The notes below the pieces were generated by a model. It was given only the letters and a program-made list of their open reading frames with translations, was not told where the DNA came from and made no database searches. From assembly GCF_022374895.2 (NCBI RefSeq), contig NZ_CP092423.2, positions 3,472,001-3,536,000 on the forward strand: DNA of 64,000 nucleotides, given 5' to 3'. The DNA comes from Mycobacterium lentiflavum (lineage in GTDB: Bacteria; Actinomycetota; Actinomycetes; Mycobacteriales; Mycobacteriaceae). Of this stretch, positions 26,570 to 33,389 are shown one piece after another; positions within the stretch are counted from its first letter, which is position 1, and each line of letters begins with the position of its first letter. The position numbers and the translations under genes were made by a program.

Positions 26570-26961
26570 GCCTGGGCCCGGCGCACCACCTCACGGGCCT
26601 GATGGGCGTGCAACGCGTCGACGGGACGAGCGTTGCTGAGCGCATCCCTGCTGCCGTCGCGCGTCACCGTCAGCGACGCATCGGGGGTGAACAGCCAGCG
26701 CACGATCTCGGTCTCGTGATAGCCGCCGTCGTGCAGGATCGTCAGCAACCCCGGCAGGCTCTTGACCACCTCGCCGGAATTCGTAAAGAAGACCTGCGGT
26801 ATCACCACCCCGCCGGCGCGGCGCACCGCAAGTAGGTGACCTTCTCGCAGCTGCTGCTGCACCTTGCTCACCGGCACGCCGAGCAATTCGGCGACCCGGG
26901 GCAGGTCGTAGGTTGGCTCGTCGGGATCCAGAACGTCGTCGCCGGCCGGAATACTGCCCAC
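26557..26961 (-). CDS. DNA-binding protein, PknL substrate homologue (Rv2175c)
   Basis: A 134-residue protein with a winged helix-turn-helix core: YDLPRVAELLGVPVSKVQQQ, LLAVRRAGGVVIPQVFF, then a conserved C-terminus ending ARPVDALHAHQAREVVRRAQAMAY in shorter pieces ARPVDALHAHQ and REVVRRAQAMAY. M. tuberculosis Rv2175c binds DNA, and the adjacent kinase PknL phosphorylates Thr9 in its flexible tail, which abolishes binding. From GTG 26961 this protein begins VGSIPAGDDVLDP and lacks that tail. An in-frame ATG at 27039 would restore a Thr-rich tail (TSTAYT). It is divergent from pknL. Confidence 0.88.
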   Translation of the reverse strand: MGSIPAGDDVLDPDEPTYDLPRVAELLGVPVSKVQQQLREGHLLAVRRAGGVVIPQVFFTNSGEVVKSLPGLLTILHDGGYHETEIVRWLFTPDASLTVTRDGSRDALSNARPVDALHAHQAREVVRRAQAMAY

Positions 26962-27052
26962 GGCGCAAGTGTAGGCCGTGCTAGTCGGGTGCGGCGGCGC
27001 CTTGAGCGGATGTTCTCCTCGCCATGCGCCGGCCCGCACCTACGATGGCCCC

Positions 27053-28285
27053 GTGACCAGACCCGGGACGGGCGACCCGTTGGACAGCACGTTGCTGGAT
27101 GGCCGCTACCTGGTCCAGGACAAGATCGCCAGCGGCGGCACCTCGACGGTCTACCGCGGCCTCGACGTGCGGCTCGATCGTCCGGTCGCGCTGAAGGTGA
27201 TGGATTCGCGCTATGCCGGTGACAGCCAGTTCCTTCATCGGTTTCAGCTCGAGGCGCGCACGGTGGCCCGACTGAAGAACCCGGGGCTGGTCGCCGTCTA
27301 CGACCAGGGCCTGGACGCGCGTCACCCGTTTCTGGTGATGGAGCTGATCGAGGGCGGCACCCTGCGCGAGTTGCTGGCCGAACGCGGCCCGATGCCACCC
27401 CATGCCGTGGTGGCGGTGCTGCGGCCGGTGCTGGGCGGGCTGGCCGCCGCGCATCGCGCCGGGCTGGTGCATCGCGACGTCAAGCCCGAGAACGTGCTGA
27501 TCTCCGACGATGGCGACGTCAAAATCGCCGATTTCGGGCTGGTGCGTGCGGTCGCGGCCGCCGGAATCACCTCGACCAGCGTCATTCTGGGCACCGCCGC
27601 CTACTTGTCGCCCGAACAGGTGCGCGACGGCAATGCCGGCCCGCGCAGCGATGTCTACTCCGCCGGAATCGTCACGTACGAGCTGCTGACCGGCGCTGCG
27701 CCGTTCACCGGCGACTCCCCGCTGTCGGTCGCCTACCAGCGGCTGGACCACGACGTGCCGCGTCCCGGCAGCGTGATCGAGGGCGTGCCACCGCAATTCG
27801 ACGACTTCGTGGCGTGCGCGACCGCGCGCGATCCCGCGCAGCGCTACGCCGACGCGATCGAGATGCTCGCCGACGTGGAGGCGATTGCCGAGGAGCTGGA
27901 CCTGCCCGACTTCCGGGTGCCGGCGCCGCGCAATTCCGCCCAGCACCGCTCGGCGGCACTGCACCACGGCCGGCGCAGCGAGCAGCGGCCCCCGGCGGCG
28001 CCACCGCAGGCGCCAATCCGCCAGCCCACCCGTGCGCTGACCCGCGGACCCGGCGACTGGCCGGAACCGGAGCCCCGCAACGAGGCCGACTCCGAACCCG
28101 AAGACGATTACGAATATCAGCCCGTGGCAGGCGAATTCGCCGGCATCCCGCTGAGCGAATTCGCGGTGGCACGTCAGAATGGCCGCCGTATGGTGCTGAT
28201 CTGGGTGGCGCTGGTGCTGGCGCTGACCGGCCTGGCCGCGACGGCCGGATGGACGCTGGGCAGCAACCTGAGCGGCCTGCTGTGA
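27053..28285 (+). CDS. pknL: Membrane Ser/Thr protein kinase PknL
   Basis: A 410-residue Hanks-type kinase. It has the Gly loop ASGGTSTVY (27-34), catalytic Lys48 in VALKVMD, Asp142 in HRDVKPEN, DFG at 160-162 and activation-loop threonines in GITSTSVILGT (171-181). The kinase domain ends near 285; a Pro/Arg-rich juxtamembrane linker leads to one C-terminal membrane helix (about 383-402) and only a few external residues, so there is no large sensor domain. The start is GTG 27053. The divergent neighbour is its known substrate type. PknL is linked to regulation near the division cluster in M. tuberculosis. Confidence 0.96.
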   Translation: MTRPGTGDPLDSTLLDGRYLVQDKIASGGTSTVYRGLDVRLDRPVALKVMDSRYAGDSQFLHRFQLEARTVARLKNPGLVAVYDQGLDARHPFLVMELIEGGTLRELLAERGPMPPHAVVAVLRPVLGGLAAAHRAGLVHRDVKPENVLISDDGDVKIADFGLVRAVAAAGITSTSVILGTAAYLSPEQVRDGNAGPRSDVYSAGIVTYELLTGAAPFTGDSPLSVAYQRLDHDVPRPGSVIEGVPPQFDDFVACATARDPAQRYADAIEMLADVEAIAEELDLPDFRVPAPRNSAQHRSAALHHGRRSEQRPPAAPPQAPIRQPTRALTRGPGDWPEPEPRNEADSEPEDDYEYQPVAGEFAGIPLSEFAVARQNGRRMVLIWVALVLALTGLAATAGWTLGSNLSGLL

Positions 28286-28321
28286 GTGGCGACGCGCGGC
28301 CTTGCGCTGCTGAATGAGCTT

Positions 28322-28337
28322 TTCAATAGCGGTTGAA
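28322..28337. promoter_or_regulatory. Operator-like palindrome before the TetR gene
   Basis: TTCAAT-AGCG-GTTGAA, one mismatch from the palindrome TTCAAT-N4-ATTGAA found again at 30348 and 33235. It ends 16 bases before the GTG start of the TetR gene, where binding would block transcription, so negative autoregulation is inferred. Confidence 0.65.
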
Positions 28338-28353
28338 ATGATATGGTTCGCCC

Positions 28354-29058
28354 GTGCCCTCACCTGGGGAAACGACGAAGCGACGAGGCAGACGTCAAGG
28401 CGAGCCGGTATCGCGCGACACGGTACTGCGCGCGGCAAAGCGCCAGTTCGCCATCAACGGGTACGACAAGACGCCGCTGCGGGCGATTGCCGACGATGCG
28501 CAAGTCGATCCGTCGATGATCCTCTATCTGTTCGGCTCGAAGGCGGAGTTGTTTCGCGAGTCGATGAAGTTGGTACTGCCGGCCGACCTGCTGACGACCG
28601 TGGTCGCCGAGAAGGACGACGACTTGGGCTACCGCGTGGTGCGGGCCTACCTCAGTATCTGGGAGCAACCCGAGACGGCCGCGAGTATGGCCTCGATGGT
28701 GCAGTCGGCGACGTCGAACAGCGATGCCAACCAAGCGTTCCGCGTCTTCCTGCACGACTATCTGCTGACCGCGGTGTCCGGTGCCATGGGCGGTGGCGAC
28801 GAAGCACGACTGCGCGCGACGCTGGCCGCGACCAACCTCGTCGGCACCGCGATGTTGCGCTACATCATGCGGGTGCCGCCGCTGTCGTCGCTCGGGGTTG
28901 ACGACGTCGTCAGGTTGCTGGGGCCTGCGGTGCACCGGTTCTTGACCGCGCCCGCCGCGGAGCTGGGACTGGAGCCCGCGCAACTGCCTGCCAAGTCGCC
29001 GCGAAAGAAGGCGAAGCCGCGCGCAGCCACCCCGGCTACACCGCGGTCGCCTCGATGA
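28354..29058 (+). CDS. TetR/AcrR-family transcriptional regulator
   Basis: The 234 residues begin with a basic arm (KRRGRRQGEPVSRD) and a TetR helix-turn-helix: VLRAAKRQFAINGYDKTPLR, then IADDAQVDPSMILYLFGSKAELF. The C-terminal ligand domain is helical and the last 25 residues are Lys/Ala/Pro-rich (KSPRKKAKPRAATPATPRSPR in parts). The start is GTG 28354; there is no ribosome-binding site and a TATGGT at 28343, so the message may be leaderless. A palindrome just upstream recurs at two other promoters in this block, making it the probable regulator of the methyltransferase, lipopeptide and PPE genes. Its 3' end overlaps the convergent methyltransferase by 23 bases. Confidence 0.88.
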   Translation: MPSPGETTKRRGRRQGEPVSRDTVLRAAKRQFAINGYDKTPLRAIADDAQVDPSMILYLFGSKAELFRESMKLVLPADLLTTVVAEKDDDLGYRVVRAYLSIWEQPETAASMASMVQSATSNSDANQAFRVFLHDYLLTAVSGAMGGGDEARLRATLAATNLVGTAMLRYIMRVPPLSSLGVDDVVRLLGPAVHRFLTAPAAELGLEPAQLPAKSPRKKAKPRAATPATPRSPR

Positions 29059-30121
29059 TGCTGAGCGGCGACACGGTTTCGACGACCCGGTTCAACCGGA
29101 AACCGGCCTGATCGAATAGCCGGCGGTACTCGTCCGCGGTGCGTTCGCGCGCGCCGGCGACGACGAGCATTTCGATGTCCACCCACTTGCCATGGAAATC
29201 CCGGTCGTGGTCGGGAATGACGAACTCGCAGAGCAACAGTCGCGCGCCGGCGGGGGCCGCGGCGCGGACGTTCTTCAGGATGCGGACCGCGTCTTCCTCG
29301 GGCCAGTCGTGTATGACGTTCTTGAGCACATAGGCGTCGCCGCCCGCCGGCGCGGAATCGAAGAAGGAACCCTCGTCGATCCGGACGCGGCCGTCGACAC
29401 CGTACTTGCGAAACAACTCCGGGGCGCCCGCCACGACCTCCGGAAGATCGAACAGCACGCCGCGCGAATTCGGAGCGGTCTGAAGGATCGCCGCCAGCAG
29501 GCGACCGTGTCCGCCGCCGACATCGACGATCGTGCCGAACGCGCCGAAGTCGTAGGCCGCGGTCAGGGGCACGGTCGCGAATTCGGACACGTTGGTCATG
29601 GCGGAGTTGAAAATCGCGCCCAGCTCGGCTTCGTCGGCCAGGTACTCGAAGGCCGGCTTGCCGCGAAGCTCCGGAAGCACCGGGTTCCCGGTCCGGACCG
29701 CATCGGTCAGGTGGCTCCAATGCTCCCGGTGCTGCGGCGATCCGACCCACCGCGCCATGCCCGCCATGGACACGGGCGCGTCGGTGCGCAGTGTTTCCGC
29801 GAGGGGGCTGAGCACGTAACGCCCGTCCTTGCGCTGGCTGAAAATCCCGATGCCGATCAATGCGCGCAGGAGCCGCCGCAGCGCGTCGGGTTCGGCGCCG
29901 ACCCGGTCTGCCAACTGCTCGCCGGATAGCGGGCCGTTGGCCAAGGCGTCCGCCACGCCCAGATCCGCTGCGCACGCGATCGCCTGAGCAACCCACGCAT
30001 TCAAGATCAGTTCCATCATCACCGCCGCAGGCGGAGCCGAACGTTGACGCAGCCGCGACAGCTGCTCGCGGACCCGCTCGACGGCTCGCGCAACCTTGAC
30101 CGGCGGAACCTTAGACGTCAA
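29036..30121 (-). CDS. SAM-dependent O-methyltransferase (plant-OMT type)
   Basis: A 361-residue enzyme. The N-terminal dimerisation winged helix is MMELILNAWVAQAIACAADL with LLRALIGIGIFSQ; the C-terminal Rossmann domain has motif I TIVDVGGGHGRLLA, FDLPEVVAGAPELF, the DxF-type motif and LKNVIHDWPEEDAVRIL, whose His is the usual general base of small-molecule O-methyltransferases. I chose TTG 30121, placed six bases after GAGGAAGGT; GTG 30151 is the longer option. Relatives methylate hydroxyl groups of polyketides, phenolics or quinone-like compounds; the substrate here is unknown. It overlaps the TetR gene end to end. Confidence 0.86.
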   Translation of the reverse strand: MTSKVPPVKVARAVERVREQLSRLRQRSAPPAAVMMELILNAWVAQAIACAADLGVADALANGPLSGEQLADRVGAEPDALRRLLRALIGIGIFSQRKDGRYVLSPLAETLRTDAPVSMAGMARWVGSPQHREHWSHLTDAVRTGNPVLPELRGKPAFEYLADEAELGAIFNSAMTNVSEFATVPLTAAYDFGAFGTIVDVGGGHGRLLAAILQTAPNSRGVLFDLPEVVAGAPELFRKYGVDGRVRIDEGSFFDSAPAGGDAYVLKNVIHDWPEEDAVRILKNVRAAAPAGARLLLCEFVIPDHDRDFHGKWVDIEMLVVAGARERTADEYRRLFDQAGFRLNRVVETVSPLSIIEATAV

Positions 30122-30347
30122 GTGACTACCTTCCTCGTTCACCGTCGCCACCTGGACGCATCCCGTGGCCGTGTCTGTCTCGGGCGCTCGGACAGCAGCG
30201 ACAGCCCGCCGATGCCTGCGCTCGGCAGGCGATCCACACCGCAGACCGAGCGCCGATGCGCCCCAAGGTACTTGTTCACCTCAACGCCGGTACTGCGCGG
30301 CCGATCACCCCGTCCGCGTAGCAACTATGCCTGCAAGCTTCTCGTAT

Positions 30348-30387
30348 TTCAATGCGTATTGAAAAAATGCTATTTTCGATCTAGAGT
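30348..30387 (+). promoter_or_regulatory. Operator and sigma-A-type promoter of the lipopeptide gene
   Basis: The perfect palindrome TTCAAT-GCGT-ATTGAA lies at 30348-30363. Its right arm runs into a -35 TTGAAA (30359-30364), and 17 bases later stands a -10 TAGAGT (30382-30387). Bound repressor would cover the -35. The rest of the 283-bp gap between the methyltransferase and lipopeptide starts shows no gene; it must also hold the methyltransferase promoter. Confidence 0.65.
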
Positions 30388-30404
30388 TCTGACAGGGGGG
30401 TCAA

Positions 30405-30539
30405 ATGAACGGAGTCGTCATGTCAGGTCTAGCCACCAAGATCGTCGTTGCGACGATCCTCGCGTTTACCGCCGTAACAGCGACCGGATGTGTTCCGGCG
30501 GCCAGCGTGGAACCACCACTCGGGGTTGCCGCGGGGTAA
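30405..30539 (+). CDS. Putative 44-residue lipopeptide/small lipoprotein
   Basis: A small gene starting MNGVVMSGLATKIVVATILA and continuing FTAVTATGCVPAASVEPPLG before VAAG and a TAA stop. It has a lysine, a hydrophobic stretch and a lipobox TATGC, so cleavage would leave a mature peptide of only about 17 residues with an N-terminal lipid. Support for expression is a GGGGGG run four bases before the ATG and a well-spaced promoter with an operator upstream. It could instead be the stump of a lost longer lipoprotein. No family is recognised. Confidence 0.6.
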   Translation: MNGVVMSGLATKIVVATILAFTAVTATGCVPAASVEPPLGVAAG

Positions 30540-30629
30540 TGGCGCATAGCGCCGAATACCTAAGCAGCACTTCGTAATACAGGAACAGCCAACCTCTGGC
30601 GCTGCGCCGCCATGACCCAATATCGATCG

Positions 30630-30668
30630 GGCGTTCACCTACCGGGTGCCACCTGGTGGGTGAACGCC
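30630..30668. terminator. Hairpin between convergent lipopeptide and PPE genes
   Basis: GGCGTTCACCTACC pairs with GGTGGGTGAACGCC over 14 bp with one G-T type mismatch and an 11-base loop. It sits midway in the 188-bp gap between the two stop codons. No U-tract follows on either strand, so it would be a non-canonical, possibly bidirectional, terminator. Confidence 0.6.
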
Positions 30669-30727
30669 TGTACCCGCTGACCACCTCGCGTCGGGGCTGA
30701 CCGTCACTAGATCCACCATGCCGGCTC

Positions 30728-31927
30728 TCAGCCGGACGCGATTTGAGCCCTCTCCAACAGCCCATCCACGTTGAGCTGAGGCTGAATTCCTGCGGTACCC
30801 GCCAGACCTGGTGTGCTGCTCAGCCCGGCTAACACGGGCACCGCTCCCGCCGCGCCGGACGAGGTGGCGGCGACCGGCGCCACGGTGGGGCCGGTGATGA
30901 TCGTGCCGGTGTTGACGACGATGACGGAGCCGCTGGCGAGGGTGACGTTGGTGCCGGCGCCGACCGCGGTGATGGACCCGCTCGGGACGGTGAAAGTGCC
31001 AGCGACGCCTGAGGAGCCAGAAAGGACAGTGAAGGTTCCGCTGTCGACGACGCCCGGAACGCCAAGGGAAACATCGGTGCCGGCGGCGAAGGTAAAGGGT
31101 AGTCCGCCGTTGATGTTGACGGTGACGGTCACCTGGGTGACGGCAAAGAACTCGGAATTTGCAGCGAATGCGACCGGGTAGCCGTTGCTGGCGGTGGCGG
31201 TGACGCCGGTGGTCAGGACGGCTCCGCCGGGCGCGACGTTGGCGGTGCTACCAGCAGGGAGGACGGGGTCGCCGGCGCTGGCGGTCGTGGTGAGTTGCTG
31301 GGAGCTGGTTTGTGCGCTGAGTTGCGCCAGTGATTGGGTGCGGGCGCTGGTGTTGGCGGCGGCCTGGGCCACCGCGCTGGATTGGTCACCCTGTCCCGCC
31401 TCGTTCGTGGTCTGCGGTGGGTCGTCAAAGGAGGCCAGGGTGCTGGCGATTTCGGAGTCGGCCGCATAGCCGTACATGGCGGTGGCGTCCTGAACCCACA
31501 TCTGCATGTACTGCGCTTCGGTGGCCGCGATCGCCGGCGTGTTCTGCCCGAAGAAGTTGGTGGCGACCAGCGCGATCAGCTGTGCTCGGTTCGCCGCGAT
31601 CACCGGTGGAGGCACCGTCATCGCGAACGCCGCCTCGTAAGCCGCCGCCGCCGCGGAGGCCTGGGCCCCGGTCTGCGCGGCCTGAGCAGCGGCAGTAGAC
31701 AACCACTCCACATACGGCGTGGCCGCCGCGCTCATCAACAGCGACGAGGGGCCAGACCACGCCTGACCGGTCAATCCGGCCAGCTGCGCCGCATAACCGC
31801 TGGCCGTCGACTCCAGCTGGGCGGCCAGCGCGTCCCAACCCGCCGCGGCCTCCAGCAATGGCCCCGACCCCGGACCGGCATACATCAACCCGGAGTTCAC
31901 CTCCGGAGGCAGCAACGCAAAATCCAT
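30728..31927 (-). CDS. PPE-family protein (second of tandem pair)
   Basis: A 399-residue PPE protein. The N-terminal PPE domain (about 1-175) starts MDFALLPPEVNSGLMYAGPG, with PPE at residues 7-9 and the WxG turn at 57-59. The C-terminal part is Gly/Ser/Thr/Val-rich, beta-repeat-like and lacks PPW, SVP or MPTR motifs; it ends AGIQPQLNVDGLLERAQ. PPE proteins are secreted by ESX systems, normally as a pair with a PE protein, but no PE gene is in the window. The first 173 residues are nearly identical to the upstream PPE gene, 40 bases away, with which it probably forms an operon. Confidence 0.92.
   Translation of the reverse strand: MDFALLPPEVNSGLMYAGPGSGPLLEAAAGWDALAAQLESTASGYAAQLAGLTGQAWSGPSSLLMSAAATPYVEWLSTAAAQAAQTGAQASAAAAAYEAAFAMTVPPPVIAANRAQLIALVATNFFGQNTPAIAATEAQYMQMWVQDATAMYGYAADSEIASTLASFDDPPQTTNEAGQGDQSSAVAQAAANTSARTQSLAQLSAQTSSQQLTTTASAGDPVLPAGSTANVAPGGAVLTTGVTATASNGYPVAFAANSEFFAVTQVTVTVNINGGLPFTFAAGTDVSLGVPGVVDSGTFTVLSGSSGVAGTFTVPSGSITAVGAGTNVTLASGSVIVVNTGTIITGPTVAPVAATSSGAAGAVPVLAGLSSTPGLAGTAGIQPQLNVDGLLERAQIASG
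31408..31927 (-). repeat. Copy B of a 520-bp direct repeat (PPE 5' part)
   Basis: Matches 32681-33200 at an offset of exactly 1273 bases with about five substitutions by eye. It covers the PPE domain coding part only and begins precisely at the start codon. Confidence 0.92.
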
Positions 31928-31967
31928 GTCGCCCAGACCCTTCGGGTGCACCACGATTCGTCTACCT

Positions 31968-33200
31968 TCAACTGGCAACCGTCTGAGCCCACTCCAGCAG
32001 CCCGTCCGCATTGAGCTGCGGCTGAATGGCTGCGGTGCCCGCCAGGCCCGGCGCGGCCAGCCCGCTCACCGGGGCGGCCCCCACCGCGCTCGACGAACTC
32101 GGCGCGATCGGGGTGACGGAGGCGATGGTGACCGTACCGAACGCGTTGGTGATGGACGCGCCCGCGGGGCCGACGATGGCGGTGGCGGTGTTTGCGAAGG
32201 TCAGGATGGCGGCCTGCCCCCCGGCGACACCGGGCAGGGTGGCAGAGCCGTTGACCAGGGCGACCAGGACCTCCTGGAAGGACCCGGGAGTCAGCACGAC
32301 GGGGTTGGCCCCGGCAGTGAAGTCAACGCCTCCCGGAATCAGAACACCGTCGGCGGAGCAGTCGATGATCGTGTGAATTGTGCTGCCGGGGTTCACAATT
32401 ACCGAGCCGTAGGTGATGAGGTTAGTGCCAGGGCCGGTGACTGTGATCTCGCCACTGTTGATCAACATGCCCGTGTTGGTACCGAGGGTGATGGTGCTGC
32501 CCGGCGGGGCCGTCACCGTCTGGTCCGGAGCAACAGGCCCGACGGTGTCGGTGGTGGCGGAGCTCAGCGTGTGCATCGTGGCATTGCTCGTGGCCACCTG
32601 CTGTGTGGCGCTGGTCGCGTCCTCGGTCGTCTGCGCCATTGTCTGGGCCTGGGTCTGGGCGCCTTGCCCGACGGGGTTGGTGGTTTGTGGTGGGTCGTCA
32701 AAGGAGGTCAGGGTGCTGGCGATTTCGGAGTCGGCCGCATAGCCGTACATGGCGGTGGCGTCCTGAACCCACATCTGCATGTACTGCGCTTCGGTGGCCG
32801 CGATCGCCGGGGTGTTCTGCCCGAAGAAGTTGGTGGCGACCAGCGCGATCAGCTGTGCTCGGTTCGCCGCGATCACCGGTGGAGGCACCGTCATCGCGAA
32901 CGCCGCCTCGTAAGCCGCCGCCGCCGCGGAGGCCTGGGCCCCGGTCTGCGCGGCCTGAGCAGCGGCAGTAGACAACCACTCCACATACGGCGTGGCCGCC
33001 GCGCTCATCAACAGCGACGAGGGGCCAGACCACGCCTGACCGGTCAATCCGGCCAGCTGCGCCGCATAACCGCTGGCCGTCGACTCCAGCTGGGCGGCCA
33101 GCGCGTCCCAACCCGCCGCGGCCTCCAGCAATGGCCCCGACCCCGGACCGGCATACATCAGCCCGGAGTTCACCTCCGGAGGCAGCAACGCAAAATCCAT
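31968..33200 (-). CDS. PPE-family protein (first of tandem pair)
   Basis: A 410-residue PPE protein whose N-terminal domain is the same as in the next gene apart from one residue (STLTS against STLAS). The C-terminal half differs: a Gln/Thr/Ala-rich linker, then Gly/Val/Thr beta-like strands such as GEITVTGPGTNLITYGSVIV, and the shared end AAIQPQLNADGLLEWAQ. The start ATG 33200 is preceded by two operator-like palindromes overlapping a TTGAAA/TGAAAT promoter. It is divergent from the FAD oxidoreductase. No PE partner, so which ESX system exports it is unknown. Confidence 0.92.
   Translation of the reverse strand: MDFALLPPEVNSGLMYAGPGSGPLLEAAAGWDALAAQLESTASGYAAQLAGLTGQAWSGPSSLLMSAAATPYVEWLSTAAAQAAQTGAQASAAAAAYEAAFAMTVPPPVIAANRAQLIALVATNFFGQNTPAIAATEAQYMQMWVQDATAMYGYAADSEIASTLTSFDDPPQTTNPVGQGAQTQAQTMAQTTEDATSATQQVATSNATMHTLSSATTDTVGPVAPDQTVTAPPGSTITLGTNTGMLINSGEITVTGPGTNLITYGSVIVNPGSTIHTIIDCSADGVLIPGGVDFTAGANPVVLTPGSFQEVLVALVNGSATLPGVAGGQAAILTFANTATAIVGPAGASITNAFGTVTIASVTPIAPSSSSAVGAAPVSGLAAPGLAGTAAIQPQLNADGLLEWAQTVAS
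32681..33200 (-). repeat. Copy A of a 520-bp direct repeat (PPE 5' part)
   Basis: Partner of the repeat at 31408-31927. Near-identity of the two copies beside strongly diverged middle regions points to recent duplication or gene conversion. Confidence 0.92.
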
Positions 33201-33234
33201 GTCAACGGCCCTTTCAGCGGTCGAGCATGCCTAT

Positions 33235-33272
33235 TTCAATGCCCATTGAATATTTTTTCAACGGCCATAGAA
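33235..33272. promoter_or_regulatory. Tandem operator palindromes before the PPE pair
   Basis: Site 1 (33235-33250) is the perfect palindrome TTCAAT-GCCC-ATTGAA. Site 2 (33257-33272), TTCAAC-GGCC-ATAGAA, is a degenerate copy 22 bp away, two helical turns. On the minus strand a -35 TTGAAA lies in site 2 and, 17 bases on, a -10 TGAAAT in site 1, so binding would cover the PPE promoter. The same 189-bp divergent gap serves the FAD oxidoreductase and has an AT-rich stretch at 33330-33372. Confidence 0.68.
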
Positions 33273-33389
33273 TAGCCCTGACCCTGGCCGGGCGCCAGTA
33301 ATCGGTGGGACATCACGGTCGCGACACGAATCTTAAAGTAATCTCAAGTTTCTCTTATTTTTCTTAATTTTCGGGTAGCGTGCTGCTAC

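Noticed and set aside
26981..28438. 485-codon minus-strand frame opposite pknL
   Set aside because: Composition is His/Gln/Arg/Gly-rich antisense sequence; kinase motifs are on the other strand.
31926..33275. Plus-strand frames opposite the PPE pair
   Set aside because: They are repetitive mirror images of the PPE coding sequence, including the 520-bp repeat, with no independent signals.
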